This document shows, in pieces, positions 37,015 through 45,799 of a DNA stretch of 64,000 nucleotides. The DNA is taken from positions 62,001 to 126,000 of the forward strand of contig WTBT01000017.1 in assembly GCA_013138965.1 (NCBI GenBank), given 5' to 3'. The stretch is from Candidatus Aegiribacteria sp. (GTDB lineage: Bacteria > Fermentibacterota > Fermentibacteria > Fermentibacterales > JCC-6). The notes beneath the pieces were generated by a model. That model did not search any database, was not told the DNA's origin, and saw only the letters and a program-made list of their open reading frames with translations. The position numbers and the translations under genes are program-made. Position 1 is the first letter of the stretch. Each line of letters starts with the position of its first letter.

Positions 37015-37926
37015 ATGGCAAGACAAGTAAGAACTGAATTCCCTGGTGCTCTCTATCATGTCTACTCCAGAGGTAATAACAAAAAGCTGATCTTCCTGGA
37101 TGACATGGATAGACAAAAGTTTCTGAAAACTCTGAGCAATGTAATCACACAACACAATTATATCTGTTACGGATACTGTATTATGGGTACACACTACCAT
37201 CTTATTTTTGAAACACCTGATGGTAATATTTCTCATGGGATGCATCTGCTGCATTCAACATATGCACAGTATTTCAATATGAGACATGACTGTGTCGGAC
37301 ATGTATTCCAGGGAAGGTTTCACTCTATTTTGGTTCAACGTGAATCTTACCTTCTTGAACTATGCAGATATATCGTACTTAACCCGATTAGAGCAGGATT
37401 GGTGAAACATCCAGGTAACTACAAATGGAGTAGCTTCAAAGAGATGACCGGAACATTCAAGCAAAAGGATCGAATTGTAAGAAGCGAGCTTATTCTTTCT
37501 CACTTCGGAACAGAACCTGATGAAGCAAGAAAGAACTACATAGATTTCGTTCTTGACGGTGTAGACAAGCCATCGCCATTTTCTCATGTGGTCAGTAGTA
37601 CATTCCTTGGAAACAAGAAATTCCTATCATCACTAGAAAGCATTCTAAAATCTCTCAAAAATAGAAAGGGTATCCCACGCGAACAGCGTTATGTATATAG
37701 GCCAACACTCTTCGAATTATTTGAGCATTCTGAATTCTTTACTAAAGAATTCAGAAATAAAGTCATCTTCTGCGCATATTCTGTCTATGGTTACCGTCAA
37801 ACGGATATATCAGCACATATCAACCTTCATAGAATAACGATAAACAATATTATCAAGACAGAACGTTCCAAAGGTGTTAATGAGCATTCCAGCCTGACCC
37901 CAAATGCTAATAATGCTAACTATTGA
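37015..37926 (+). CDS. REP-associated tyrosine (Y1) transposase
   Basis: A 303-residue single-strand DNA transposase related to the IS200 group (RAYT/TnpA-REP). The N-terminal domain starts ARQVRTEFPGALYHVYSRGN and contains the HUH motif in GTHYHLIFETPDGNISHGMH (about 62-80). The catalytic tyrosine is expected in SYLLELCRYIVLNPIRAGLV (about 115-134). A C-terminal DnaA/helix-turn-helix-like tail follows (FCAYSVYGYRQTDISAHINL). The last ten residues (LTPNANNANY) and the stop are encoded by the right inverted repeat. The frame is intact, so it may still be active. Codon use is more A/T-rich than the neighbouring genes. Confidence 0.92.
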   Translation: MARQVRTEFPGALYHVYSRGNNKKLIFLDDMDRQKFLKTLSNVITQHNYICYGYCIMGTHYHLIFETPDGNISHGMHLLHSTYAQYFNMRHDCVGHVFQGRFHSILVQRESYLLELCRYIVLNPIRAGLVKHPGNYKWSSFKEMTGTFKQKDRIVRSELILSHFGTEPDEARKNYIDFVLDGVDKPSPFSHVVSSTFLGNKKFLSSLESILKSLKNRKGIPREQRYVYRPTLFELFEHSEFFTKEFRNKVIFCAYSVYGYRQTDISAHINLHRITINNIIKTERSKGVNEHSSLTPNANNANY

Positions 37927-37936
37927 GACCCGGCCC
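37892..37936 (-). repeat. right inverted repeat of the Y1 transposon
   Basis: Inverted partner of 36908-36952. It carries the transposase stop codon at 37924-37926 and abuts the stop codon of the minus-strand pilin-like gene at 37937. Confidence 0.9.
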
Positions 37937-39364
37937 CTAGTAGCGGTCGTCGTCAATACTGCCTCCACCGTAGCCGGGGTCTTCTATCCATGAGGTCATT
38001 ATCCAGTTCTCAAGGATGGGAAAGTACGGGGGCATGACATTTTTCAATCCCTGATCGTATTCAATCGCAAGATAGTAGCCGCTGATACCGCTTCCTAGAC
38101 GTCCCATCTTCTTCTCCATAAGGCCGCCGTGTATGCAGAAATAGAGTTCTATCGGCGGATACACAATATTCTCCGAACGGAGCTCTCCCGAAGGGGCGGC
38201 CAGAAATGCGCTTACGCTGAGGTTCGCCTCCGTATTGATATCCCAGGGCGGGTACCAGTCGGTGGCGCCTGTGAAAGCCGGATCGGAAGGTATTATGAAA
38301 TCTCCAAGGGATACGATGGCCAGCGGGCCGTTACTTCCGGCGGCAGGCCCCCGGATATTCCCGTAGATGTATACCGAACCTGTGGCCACGATTGTCAGGG
38401 GGATGTCCATGGATTGTCCGGACTTGATATACACAGGCATGCTGCCGTTAAGGATAAATACAAGGTTTTTGCCATCTTCAAGATCAAGGCGGGTAACAGG
38501 GCCGTCGTCCGCTGACTTCATGTAAACGGTGTTTCCATCTATGATTATTCGCTTTACACCGCTGACAACGGTTCCCATCTTCGAAGCTTCACTTAAAAGC
38601 CCGTTGAAATAAGCGCTTACCCGCGCAAAATCCACCGACCTCGCGGATGAAGTCCAGACAGGGGAGCCCGTAAGATGCCTGAGGTAAGGCCTTACCCATA
38701 CCGCGCTTCCGGCGGGATGGGGAACCTTTGAAAACCCCGCGTCCGCGAATCGGAATCCGCCTTCTTCGGAAGTCGTTGATATCTCCTCCGCGAAAGGGTC
38801 ACCGGTTGAATCAGCGGATACACTGCTGAAATTGATAACGCCGTTGCAGTGAACCGGGCCTTCCACTTTTCTGCCGTCAGTGAAAAATCCGGCAGGTATG
38901 GCCTCATCCACCAGCAGAGCGTATCTTGATGGCGCGTCAGGCGCGTAGCGCATTGATACATCCATTGTCATGCTACCCATGCTTCCCCTGGTACGGATTT
39001 CCACTCCCCTGATGGCCCGGGGATTGGAAACAACGTTACGGGGATCTATTACAACAAGCGCCCTCTCCTCTATCCCCGGCATTGTTATCCATCCGCTGCT
39101 GTCATCGGGCATATGGAAAGGATCTGTGCACACAGGCAGTTCGGTTTCAAGTGAGAGTTCATGCACAGCCACTCTCGCGCCGGCTTCCGCGGCAAACCGG
39201 GCTCCTATTCTGTCCTTCACATATTCGTAGGAAGCTACATTGCCTGAAAACAGGATGTATACGGCGGCAACAAGCAGGCTCATTACAAGTGTAACAACGA
39301 ACACGAGAACGAGAGCCACCCCCCGGCGGCTCCCGTTCCTGTTCTTGAAACCAACAGCGGTCAC
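37937..39364 (-). CDS. PilX/GspK-like pilus-associated protein, paralogue 2
   Basis: A 475-residue protein with a pilin-like start: a short basic leader ending in RRG, then VALVLVFVVTLVMSLLVAAV, and then the RFAAEAGARVAVHEL motif that marks the PilX/GspK group. The remainder (about 60-475) is a beta-rich exported domain with segments such as VDEAIPAGFFTDGRKVEGPV and GPLAIVSLGDFIIPSDP. It is a clear paralogue of the upstream gene (18-base gap). The two are probably minor subunits that prime or cap a type IV pilus or type II secretion pseudopilus. No assembly ATPase or platform gene is in the window. Confidence 0.75.
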   Translation of the reverse strand: MTAVGFKNRNGSRRGVALVLVFVVTLVMSLLVAAVYILFSGNVASYEYVKDRIGARFAAEAGARVAVHELSLETELPVCTDPFHMPDDSSGWITMPGIEERALVVIDPRNVVSNPRAIRGVEIRTRGSMGSMTMDVSMRYAPDAPSRYALLVDEAIPAGFFTDGRKVEGPVHCNGVINFSSVSADSTGDPFAEEISTTSEEGGFRFADAGFSKVPHPAGSAVWVRPYLRHLTGSPVWTSSARSVDFARVSAYFNGLLSEASKMGTVVSGVKRIIIDGNTVYMKSADDGPVTRLDLEDGKNLVFILNGSMPVYIKSGQSMDIPLTIVATGSVYIYGNIRGPAAGSNGPLAIVSLGDFIIPSDPAFTGATDWYPPWDINTEANLSVSAFLAAPSGELRSENIVYPPIELYFCIHGGLMEKKMGRLGSGISGYYLAIEYDQGLKNVMPPYFPILENWIMTSWIEDPGYGGGSIDDDRY

Positions 39365-39382
39365 TGATTGATTCCGTCCAGG

Positions 39383-40921
39383 CTAAACCCCATTCTGTCC
39401 GATCCAATTTGGATCATTAGGATCTGCCACATCATGCATATCCGGCCTCTCATCCCAGTACCCGGTATCCCACACACCTGTCTGGGGGAAGTATGGAGGA
39501 TGCATGGTCATGAGCCTTGGATCATAAGTAACAAAGGTCCAGTAACCCCATGTCTGGCCGGAATAAGACCATGTCGTTATGCCCTCATTCTCCACTATGT
39601 AACCTCCGACTATCTCCAGGTCTATTGCCGGACTCGGCCAGTGTGTATTGGTGCCATCTTCCAGCTCAAAATTTCCCTCCAGAACCATAAACACCGCGTC
39701 GATCTCAATGCCGTCGTAGTCGTGGTGGCTGGTCTTGATCTCCCAGGTCTCGTCGCCCCATTCAGTCATACCGGTAATGTCCGGATCAAGCGCGACCGTG
39801 AAATCACCTTCTTTTACTATCAGCCCCAGCAGGGTTGTGTTATCCTCGTCCATGAGATCTATGTTACCGTACAGAATCGGCCCTGAAACCGAAAGGTTGC
39901 CGTTAACCCCTATGGTCAGCCCATCGGGAAGACCGCTTAACCCGTGGTTCCGGAAATTAAGCTCCTCATCGGTTTTCAGATATACCGTTTCGGTGTCCCC
40001 ATTGTTCACCCATACAACCGGATTAGCGTACGATGAAAGGTCAAACGTATCAACGTCGGCTATATTGGACTGCTTGACCAGAAGCAGGCTGTCAAGGAGT
40101 ATCATCCGGGTGAAGTTGTCGAGACCGTTCAGCACCAGCCCTCCGCTGTTCGCGGCATTGAAGGCCCCCTCCCAGTTCACCTCATCGGAACCGAAGGGTA
40201 TCGGGTCGACATCAAGGGCGAAATAGGGTTCTCCCATGAGCATCTTCTCATAGGGTTGAATGTAAAGGTTCTTATGATGCGGAGTGGTGGCATTTTCGAG
40301 TCCGCCGGTACTCGGGTTATAGTAGAGGTAGTGATCAGCCGCGACTGACATGGAATAGACCCATAGATCGTTAACCCCGTCTGGTGTAGCGCTTGAAAGC
40401 CAGGGAACTTCGTTGCTGTGGAAGGGGCCGTCGAACCTGTAGTTATCTCCGTAATATCCTCCGCCTGCCTGGTTAAGGAAAGTGGCGAATACGGCGAAAT
40501 TCCGTGGCAGTATCAAAGATGCTATTCCATACATGTGCGTCTGATCTTCGGAAAGCACTTTTGAAAGACATCTTACTTCGTACGCGTTGGCGCTAGCGAT
40601 TTCAGCGTTTTTATCGTGCGGATCAACGTATACCAGAACCCAGCCCATTTCACTGCCCAGATCGTGCCAGTTCCCGGTTTCAGGAAGGAATTTGATAGGA
40701 TCGGTACCCTGCGGTACATCCGCTCCTTCCATTATCATGTATATTGACAGATTCGTTCCGGCTTCCGCGGTGAACCTTGCCTGTATTCTTTCCTTTGCCC
40801 AGGCCTGCGAACGTGTATTGGACTGGAAAAGCGTATATAAGGCTCCCACCAGTATTGACAATACAATAGCGGCAATCAGAACAATGATCAGGGCAGTGCC
40901 TTTGTTTGCTTTATTCTTCAT
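39383..40921 (-). CDS. PilX/GspK-like pilus-associated protein, paralogue 1
   Basis: A 512-residue protein with leader MKNKANKG, hydrophobic helix TALIIVLIAAIVLSILVGAL and the RFTAEAGTNLSIYMI motif. The long exported domain contains RFDGPFHSNEVPWLS near residue 165, equivalent to KVEGPVHCNGVINF in the next gene, and GLIVKEGDFTVALDPDITG matching VSLGDFIIPSDPAFTG there, so the two diverged from one ancestor. It lies between the giant minor pilin and the second paralogue with gaps of 11 and 18 bases, so they should be co-transcribed. Confidence 0.78.
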   Translation of the reverse strand: MKNKANKGTALIIVLIAAIVLSILVGALYTLFQSNTRSQAWAKERIQARFTAEAGTNLSIYMIMEGADVPQGTDPIKFLPETGNWHDLGSEMGWVLVYVDPHDKNAEIASANAYEVRCLSKVLSEDQTHMYGIASLILPRNFAVFATFLNQAGGGYYGDNYRFDGPFHSNEVPWLSSATPDGVNDLWVYSMSVAADHYLYYNPSTGGLENATTPHHKNLYIQPYEKMLMGEPYFALDVDPIPFGSDEVNWEGAFNAANSGGLVLNGLDNFTRMILLDSLLLVKQSNIADVDTFDLSSYANPVVWVNNGDTETVYLKTDEELNFRNHGLSGLPDGLTIGVNGNLSVSGPILYGNIDLMDEDNTTLLGLIVKEGDFTVALDPDITGMTEWGDETWEIKTSHHDYDGIEIDAVFMVLEGNFELEDGTNTHWPSPAIDLEIVGGYIVENEGITTWSYSGQTWGYWTFVTYDPRLMTMHPPYFPQTGVWDTGYWDERPDMHDVADPNDPNWIGQNGV

Positions 40922-40932
40922 GATTCTTCCCC

Positions 40933-43443
40933 CTAAATATTATCGCCCCATATCTTGATATTATCAACATTCCAGCCTCCCCTTACAAGGCTCGGGCCGG
41001 AAATGATAGTGAAGGCTATCCAGTAATGCTGATAGGCGCTGTCCGCGAGAGCATCAGTGAAAGTCTGGGATAGATTGGCTACCTGGTATTCCCAGTTGGT
41101 ATGATTGCTTCCCGGGTAATCGGCCACTTCATACCATGAACCCAGGTTCATGGGATCCGGAGGCAGCGTATCGGTGGAAAAGCCGAGGTGCACCCATCCG
41201 TCATCGTTGCTGGCAAGCCGCACGCACCTGTAGAATTCAAGGTTAATGATACTGTAGGATGAGGTGTTCGAGATATCAAACCTCTTGGAAAGAAGGTATG
41301 ATGTTTCGTAATCGTTGTAAAACCCGTCATCGTAGGTAAGATCGTTACCGCAGTAATGGGAACCGTTCTGCGGAGTCGCGCTTGGATCGGGGTCAGGCAC
41401 GAAGAATGGCGACACTGACACTCCTATCTCCCAGGAATCATTGGTTCCGCCGTGTTCCCAGGGACCTATGTACCCTATCTCTCCCCAGGTTGTCCACGCG
41501 TACCCCTGTTCATGAGCGTAGATGGAATCCACTGCGTGCAGATTATGGTAATACCAGTCATCGTTGAATGTGGGAAAGTTATGATGCTTCCAGTATCTGG
41601 GCTGGTATATCATGGTTCCCGAGGCCCAGGGATCTATCCTGATGGAGTCCGGGGTTGCAGTAGGGTCCGTGTTCACAAGAAGCGCCACCGGATCATCGAA
41701 AACCCAGCCGTCCTGGTTGTTCGATATCTTGGCTTCCACACCGAACACCCACCTTACCCATACATCGGCATCCCTGTAATCCTCGAGACATACCTCATTA
41801 AAGGTAAGTTCAGGTTTAGTCGTCTCGTATCCGCCGAATTTACTGATATAGGCATCAATGCCGGCGCCGCCGGGGAAACCGGACATTGTCTGCTGAGTGT
41901 TATATTTTTCAAGAAGAAGACTGTCTGGGATCTGCGTCCAATTGACGCTGTCGGTGGATATATCAAGATACCCGCCGCATTGCCTGTTTCTCGTCCAGCC
42001 ACAATGGGAGAACCTCAGAATTGCGTCGTAGTTCGGCACAGTGTCCTTTGGTATTGAAATTCTGGGTGTAACAACATAGCAGTATGAATCTTCTCCATAA
42101 CCCGGATCCACTGAACTGTAATCGTCCGGGGATTCGAAGTCTTCCTCCTCTACCACTGTTCCAAGGGACGGTTTGCTGCCGACGGCCCACTTGATGACAT
42201 TGTAGAATATCCTCCAGCCGCCGTCGGCAGTGAATTCACTGGCATCGTAGGCGCTGAAGTGGACTCTTCTTCTCGGGGAATTCTCGTCCCTCACGCATAC
42301 TCCCGAACCTGAGTAGAGGGTGTCCGGATAAGTGAGCAAAGTGTCGCCCGGCGATGGGTAGATGATACTGTCAAGAACGGACTGCATGCCTGTTGAGGTG
42401 GGGTTGTAAACGTTAAATGTAGTGTATCCATTCGGAAGGCTGTAATTGACGGGATGCCAGTCATTGGCCGGAGTCATCTGAAGCAGCACCGTGTCAAGGG
42501 CAACTTTGCCCATGGAGAATATATCAACCGCGTCTTTGGAGTTCAGTGTTACAACAGGTATATGAAGCGTATCTCCGATACCGGTATAGTTGTAGAAGAG
42601 GGCGGGATAGGGAAAGGATTCGGTCGGCCCCCTGTGGCGCAGGACTATCAGCACTATTTTTTTACCAATGAAATCGTAAGTGGCCATCTGCAGGTCGGTA
42701 AGCGGAACCATGGTCAGCCCCCAGTCTACCATCCTGCTTATCATGAGAATTTCATCGGGGTTTGGGGCGGGGATCGTATCGGCTCCGCATACATTGAAAA
42801 CCGTGGTGCCTTCAAGGGGATCGGGGGGGGCGAAGGCGGGGTTTATGTTGTGGTTAACACCAAGGTTTCTGGGTGATATTGTTGTTGAGACATTGGTGTA
42901 GTACGATTTGTTGCGGTATTCGCCGACCAGAATCAGGTTTATCTGAATATGCCTTACAAGATCCCTGTCGGTCGCGGAAAGAGGTTCAGGAAGCGGATTG
43001 GACAGTTCATCCAGGTAACTGAAGTCAAGGGAAGAGATATTGCTGCCTATCCGGTGTACATAGCTGCCATGATCCGTTACTACGAACCTTTGATTTATAA
43101 CCTCTATATTACGGTAATCAGTATCATCCAGAACACCGTCATCTCCGTAATCGGCATAGAACTCAAACTCGATGCTGTCCGCCAATACCACCGGATGCCA
43201 GTTATCGTTGCTCCAGTCAGGAGAAGGCATATAACCGGCGTACAGGATTATGTCGGTTACCTCCTCCAGAGCCAGCCTTCCTGTGGTTATCAGCTCATTC
43301 TGCCTTCTTGCGAAGTCAAACTCCTCGCTGCCTCTTGTAAAGAAAAGGAATACCGCTCCTAGGATTACCAGAAGAACTGTAAGAACGATTGTGATTTCGA
43401 CAAGGGTCATGCCCCTGTGAATTCTGTTCACTGCATTTTTCAT
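40933..43443 (-). CDS. PilW-like minor pilin with a very large ectodomain
   Basis: An 836-residue protein. I chose the ATG at 43443 because AGGTGG lies just upstream; a GTG at 43458 is possible. The leader MKNAVNRIHRG is followed by MTLVEITIVLTVLLVILGAV, a standard prepilin cleavage site and helix. Residues about 30-200 resemble PilW-type minor pilins. About 215-430 looks like an open-sheet alpha/beta domain ending in RRRVHFSAYDASEFTADGGW and IFYNVIKWAVG. About 440-840 holds two jelly-roll-like segments (EEDFESPDDYSS..., LRFSHCGWTRN..., and LEFYRCVRLASNDDGWVHLG). Ordinary pilins have 130-350 residues. A tip adhesin is a fair guess, not shown. Confidence 0.75.
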   Translation of the reverse strand: MKNAVNRIHRGMTLVEITIVLTVLLVILGAVFLFFTRGSEEFDFARRQNELITTGRLALEEVTDIILYAGYMPSPDWSNDNWHPVVLADSIEFEFYADYGDDGVLDDTDYRNIEVINQRFVVTDHGSYVHRIGSNISSLDFSYLDELSNPLPEPLSATDRDLVRHIQINLILVGEYRNKSYYTNVSTTISPRNLGVNHNINPAFAPPDPLEGTTVFNVCGADTIPAPNPDEILMISRMVDWGLTMVPLTDLQMATYDFIGKKIVLIVLRHRGPTESFPYPALFYNYTGIGDTLHIPVVTLNSKDAVDIFSMGKVALDTVLLQMTPANDWHPVNYSLPNGYTTFNVYNPTSTGMQSVLDSIIYPSPGDTLLTYPDTLYSGSGVCVRDENSPRRRVHFSAYDASEFTADGGWRIFYNVIKWAVGSKPSLGTVVEEEDFESPDDYSSVDPGYGEDSYCYVVTPRISIPKDTVPNYDAILRFSHCGWTRNRQCGGYLDISTDSVNWTQIPDSLLLEKYNTQQTMSGFPGGAGIDAYISKFGGYETTKPELTFNEVCLEDYRDADVWVRWVFGVEAKISNNQDGWVFDDPVALLVNTDPTATPDSIRIDPWASGTMIYQPRYWKHHNFPTFNDDWYYHNLHAVDSIYAHEQGYAWTTWGEIGYIGPWEHGGTNDSWEIGVSVSPFFVPDPDPSATPQNGSHYCGNDLTYDDGFYNDYETSYLLSKRFDISNTSSYSIINLEFYRCVRLASNDDGWVHLGFSTDTLPPDPMNLGSWYEVADYPGSNHTNWEYQVANLSQTFTDALADSAYQHYWIAFTIISGPSLVRGGWNVDNIKIWGDNI

Positions 43444-43459
43444 GTTATTCTTCACCACC

Positions 43460-43834
43460 TTAAAATATAGTACTGAAACTTAAGGAATCAGCGCCCGATG
43501 CGCCTGTCCAGTAAACAAGGCACCGAACGTTCCTTGCGTTGGGATAAAGCGAGTCAACTCCCGAGATATTAAAACGTCTGTGGAATTTGTCTATGTCTTC
43601 AGGTGTGGTCCATCCCAGAGGCATGGAGTTGATATCCAGGGTTCGGATCTCCTCAAGGCCCTGCCTCGCGAGTTCCATGCCCTTGGTCCTGTCATCCATG
43701 ATATCTGACTGCTTTATGATGTTCGTGAAGAAAAACCCGATTCCTGTCAGAATAATAGCAAGGAGCAGCGCCGCGATGAGCACTTCAATCAGGGTAAATC
43801 CCCGATTGCCAGAGTCGATTTGTAATTCTGTCAT
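43460..43834 (-). CDS. type IV pilin-like protein (PilV/GspI type)
   Basis: A 124-residue minor pilin. The ATG at 43834 has GGAGG eight bases upstream. Leader MTELQIDSGNRG, cleavage before phenylalanine, then FTLIEVLIAALLLAIILTGI with the conserved glutamate at +5. The rest (LARQGLEEIRTLDINSMPLG) fits the PilV/GspI pattern. It lies 18 bases after the preceding pilin and 16 before the giant one. Confidence 0.85.
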   Translation of the reverse strand: MTELQIDSGNRGFTLIEVLIAALLLAIILTGIGFFFTNIIKQSDIMDDRTKGMELARQGLEEIRTLDINSMPLGWTTPEDIDKFHRRFNISGVDSLYPNARNVRCLVYWTGASGADSLSFSTIF

Positions 43835-43852
43835 ATCATCCTCCATTCAGAA

Positions 43853-44209
43853 TTATTCCATTCCGTAAAATCTTCGTACAAGTTCAACACCCACATTATT
43901 TTCACAATTTACTGAAACCCTCAACTCCCGGACACTCGGAGAGATTGCCGTAACGGTCTTTCGTATTCTGAATTCAATTCCGCCGGTATTCTCTGTATCA
44001 AGAAACACCCCTGCTTCCGGAAGGTTTCCGGAGTTGTACGATGAAATAGCTGAATTTGCGATCAGAAGAGCGCTCCTCCTCTGTTCTATTTTAACGGTTC
44101 CCCGGACGAAAAAGTTCAGAGCAAATGCCACTGTTCCCAGAACCAGCAGAGTAGCAAACGAGGCCGCCAGTACTTCGACAAGCGTCATACCCTGCCTGTC
44201 AGCTTTCAC
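43853..44209 (-). CDS. type IV pilin-like protein
   Basis: A 118-residue minor pilin. I prefer the GTG at 44209, which has AGGGAGGGAG just upstream and gives the short leader MKADRQG before MTLVEVLAASFATLLVLGTV; a longer frame reaching 44284 has no comparable ribosome site. The +5 glutamate is present. The start overlaps the end of the upstream gene by 11 bases. Confidence 0.8.
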   Translation of the reverse strand: MKADRQGMTLVEVLAASFATLLVLGTVAFALNFFVRGTVKIEQRRSALLIANSAISSYNSGNLPEAGVFLDTENTGGIEFRIRKTVTAISPSVRELRVSVNCENNVGVELVRRFYGME

Positions 44210-45656
44210 CGGCTCCCTCCCTTCCGGCGTAAACCCGTGAAGCATCTCCGTATCCATATATTGATATCCACCACATGTTATCAAGAATCATACCTTTGTT
44301 TCCATCTGTCCTCACTCTAAGTGAAAGATGCAGTCCATCCCCGCTAAGGGGATTCATGAATATCCTTAATCCATCTTCTTCAAGAGACAGAATATCTGTT
44401 CCGGAACCATCGAGATCGCTCATCAGTACTCCTCCTGATGGGCAATACTCTCGAGAATGACTCGGAATGGTTGAGGCTGTTCGTAACACTCCGTCCGAGG
44501 AACCCAGTATAACTCCGCGCGAAGATTCGATCCTGCCTTCCCAGTCAAGGCTGAGTACCCCGATTCCGGGGTACTCCTGAAAACCGTTCCAGGATAGTTT
44601 TCTCCAGACAATGGATCCATCATTCAGCATCCATCTTCCCGCGAGATTGAATGTTCCCTCAATCGCGCCCCAGGCGACGAGAGTTCCCTCTGAAAGTGTA
44701 TCACGATAAAGACGACCTCTGAAACCGGATAGAAACGAAAAACTGTTCGGACCGGCCCAGAACAGATCCTCCGTACCGTCCATGTCAAAATCACCGGAGA
44801 AAATATCAACTATCCGGAATCCTGAATCAGGGGAGTCCTGAAGGTTTCCAATGTCCCCGTAGAAGCTGCCGTTGCTGAAGAAAGCAGGAGATGTTCCGGG
44901 TTCACTGAAGGCGAAAAGAATCCTTTCAGAAGCGGACATTACAAGCTGAGCCCTGTTCCTGCCGTTTGAAATGAGCAGAGCCGGTTCATCATCGTAGAAG
45001 CCGGTGGAAACCAGTGAATAGTTGTTCCATAAAGGCAGATTCACGGGAAAAGATTCCGTGGAAGCATCTTTGAAGACAGTATAAACGATGTCTTCCTTTC
45101 CCTCTCTGAATGCCGCGATAAGCAGAGGCTTTCCATCATCGATAATACCGCCGGCAGTCCAGACATCCGGTTTTTCGGGTAAATGTATCGGAAAGCCTTC
45201 AAGACTGATTAAAGTAGCGCTGTCGATGAGATCTATTTCAAGGTGGTTCTCTGATTCACAGATCAGAAATATGTACTTCCCGGCCGGAAATACTGCTCTT
45301 GTACCAGATGATTCACGCGCGAGCCGGACTTCTCTTGTGGTAACAACATCCGTCTCCATGAGAGTGAATGTGGTGCGCATCGCCCCGATACTGTATTCCG
45401 GAAGGTCATTGAAGTCGGATACCTGAGTGTTTCTGAAGTCCATGCATAGCGCGGCAACAGCGCTTTCCTCGGTTAGTCCTGCCTGAGTTCTCTGTTCCAG
45501 AAATACCTGCTGATCAACAACTCTGGTAATGTATCCAAAGAGAAGCGCAACTGACAGCATTACAGCGAGTGAAGCGGCAAGGGCAATAACAAGCGCTGCG
45601 CCGGAGGTTTTTCCTCCGGGTGCGTTTCGAGCTGAACGATTCATATTGCTGTTCAT
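44199..45656 (-). CDS. pilin-like protein with a repeat-bearing exported domain
   Basis: First gene of the pilin cluster, 485 residues. The N-terminus has a basic leader (NRSARNAPGGKTSG) and the helix AALVIALAASLAVMLSVALL, similar to PilX. The exported part contains repeated Asp-rich blade motifs of the FG-GAP/VCBS type, for example DIFSGDFDMDGTEDLFWAGP and MSDLDGSGTDILSLEEDGLR, suggesting a beta-propeller. The exact start is unsure (ATGs at 45656 and 45644). It is coupled to the next pilin by an 11-base overlap. The 143 bases upstream (45657-45799) contain the likely promoter of the cluster. Confidence 0.65.
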   Translation of the reverse strand: MNSNMNRSARNAPGGKTSGAALVIALAASLAVMLSVALLFGYITRVVDQQVFLEQRTQAGLTEESAVAALCMDFRNTQVSDFNDLPEYSIGAMRTTFTLMETDVVTTREVRLARESSGTRAVFPAGKYIFLICESENHLEIDLIDSATLISLEGFPIHLPEKPDVWTAGGIIDDGKPLLIAAFREGKEDIVYTVFKDASTESFPVNLPLWNNYSLVSTGFYDDEPALLISNGRNRAQLVMSASERILFAFSEPGTSPAFFSNGSFYGDIGNLQDSPDSGFRIVDIFSGDFDMDGTEDLFWAGPNSFSFLSGFRGRLYRDTLSEGTLVAWGAIEGTFNLAGRWMLNDGSIVWRKLSWNGFQEYPGIGVLSLDWEGRIESSRGVILGSSDGVLRTASTIPSHSREYCPSGGVLMSDLDGSGTDILSLEEDGLRIFMNPLSGDGLHLSLRVRTDGNKGMILDNMWWISIYGYGDASRVYAGREGAGES

Positions 45657-45799
45657 AACACTATCAAGTGAAGCATAATGCTTGCCAGAAATGTACCGAT
45701 CTTATTGTATATTTACTACCTGAAATATCTAATATCTATCTGGCACCGGCAATGGAAAGTGCAGAGGTCTGCACACTGTGTGAAAGGCTGTTACATTAT

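Larger units (their letters stand above)
36908..37936 (+). mobile_element. complete REP-associated (Y1) transposon with 45-bp inverted ends
   Basis: The left end 36908-36952 and right end 37892-37936 are inverted copies matching at 44 of 45 positions; both contain the segment GGGGTCAGGC and AGTTAGCATTATTAGCA. Between them is one transposase gene. The element begins one base after the stop codon of the upstream gene and ends at the base before the stop codon of the downstream convergent gene. A hairpin (36967-36984, TGCAGGTG/CACTTGCA) lies before the transposase start. Confidence 0.85.

Noticed and set aside
43844-44284. Longer version of the pilin starting at 44284.
   Set aside because: It would give an atypically long leader without a ribosome site; the GTG at 44209 has a strong one and a normal 7-residue leader.
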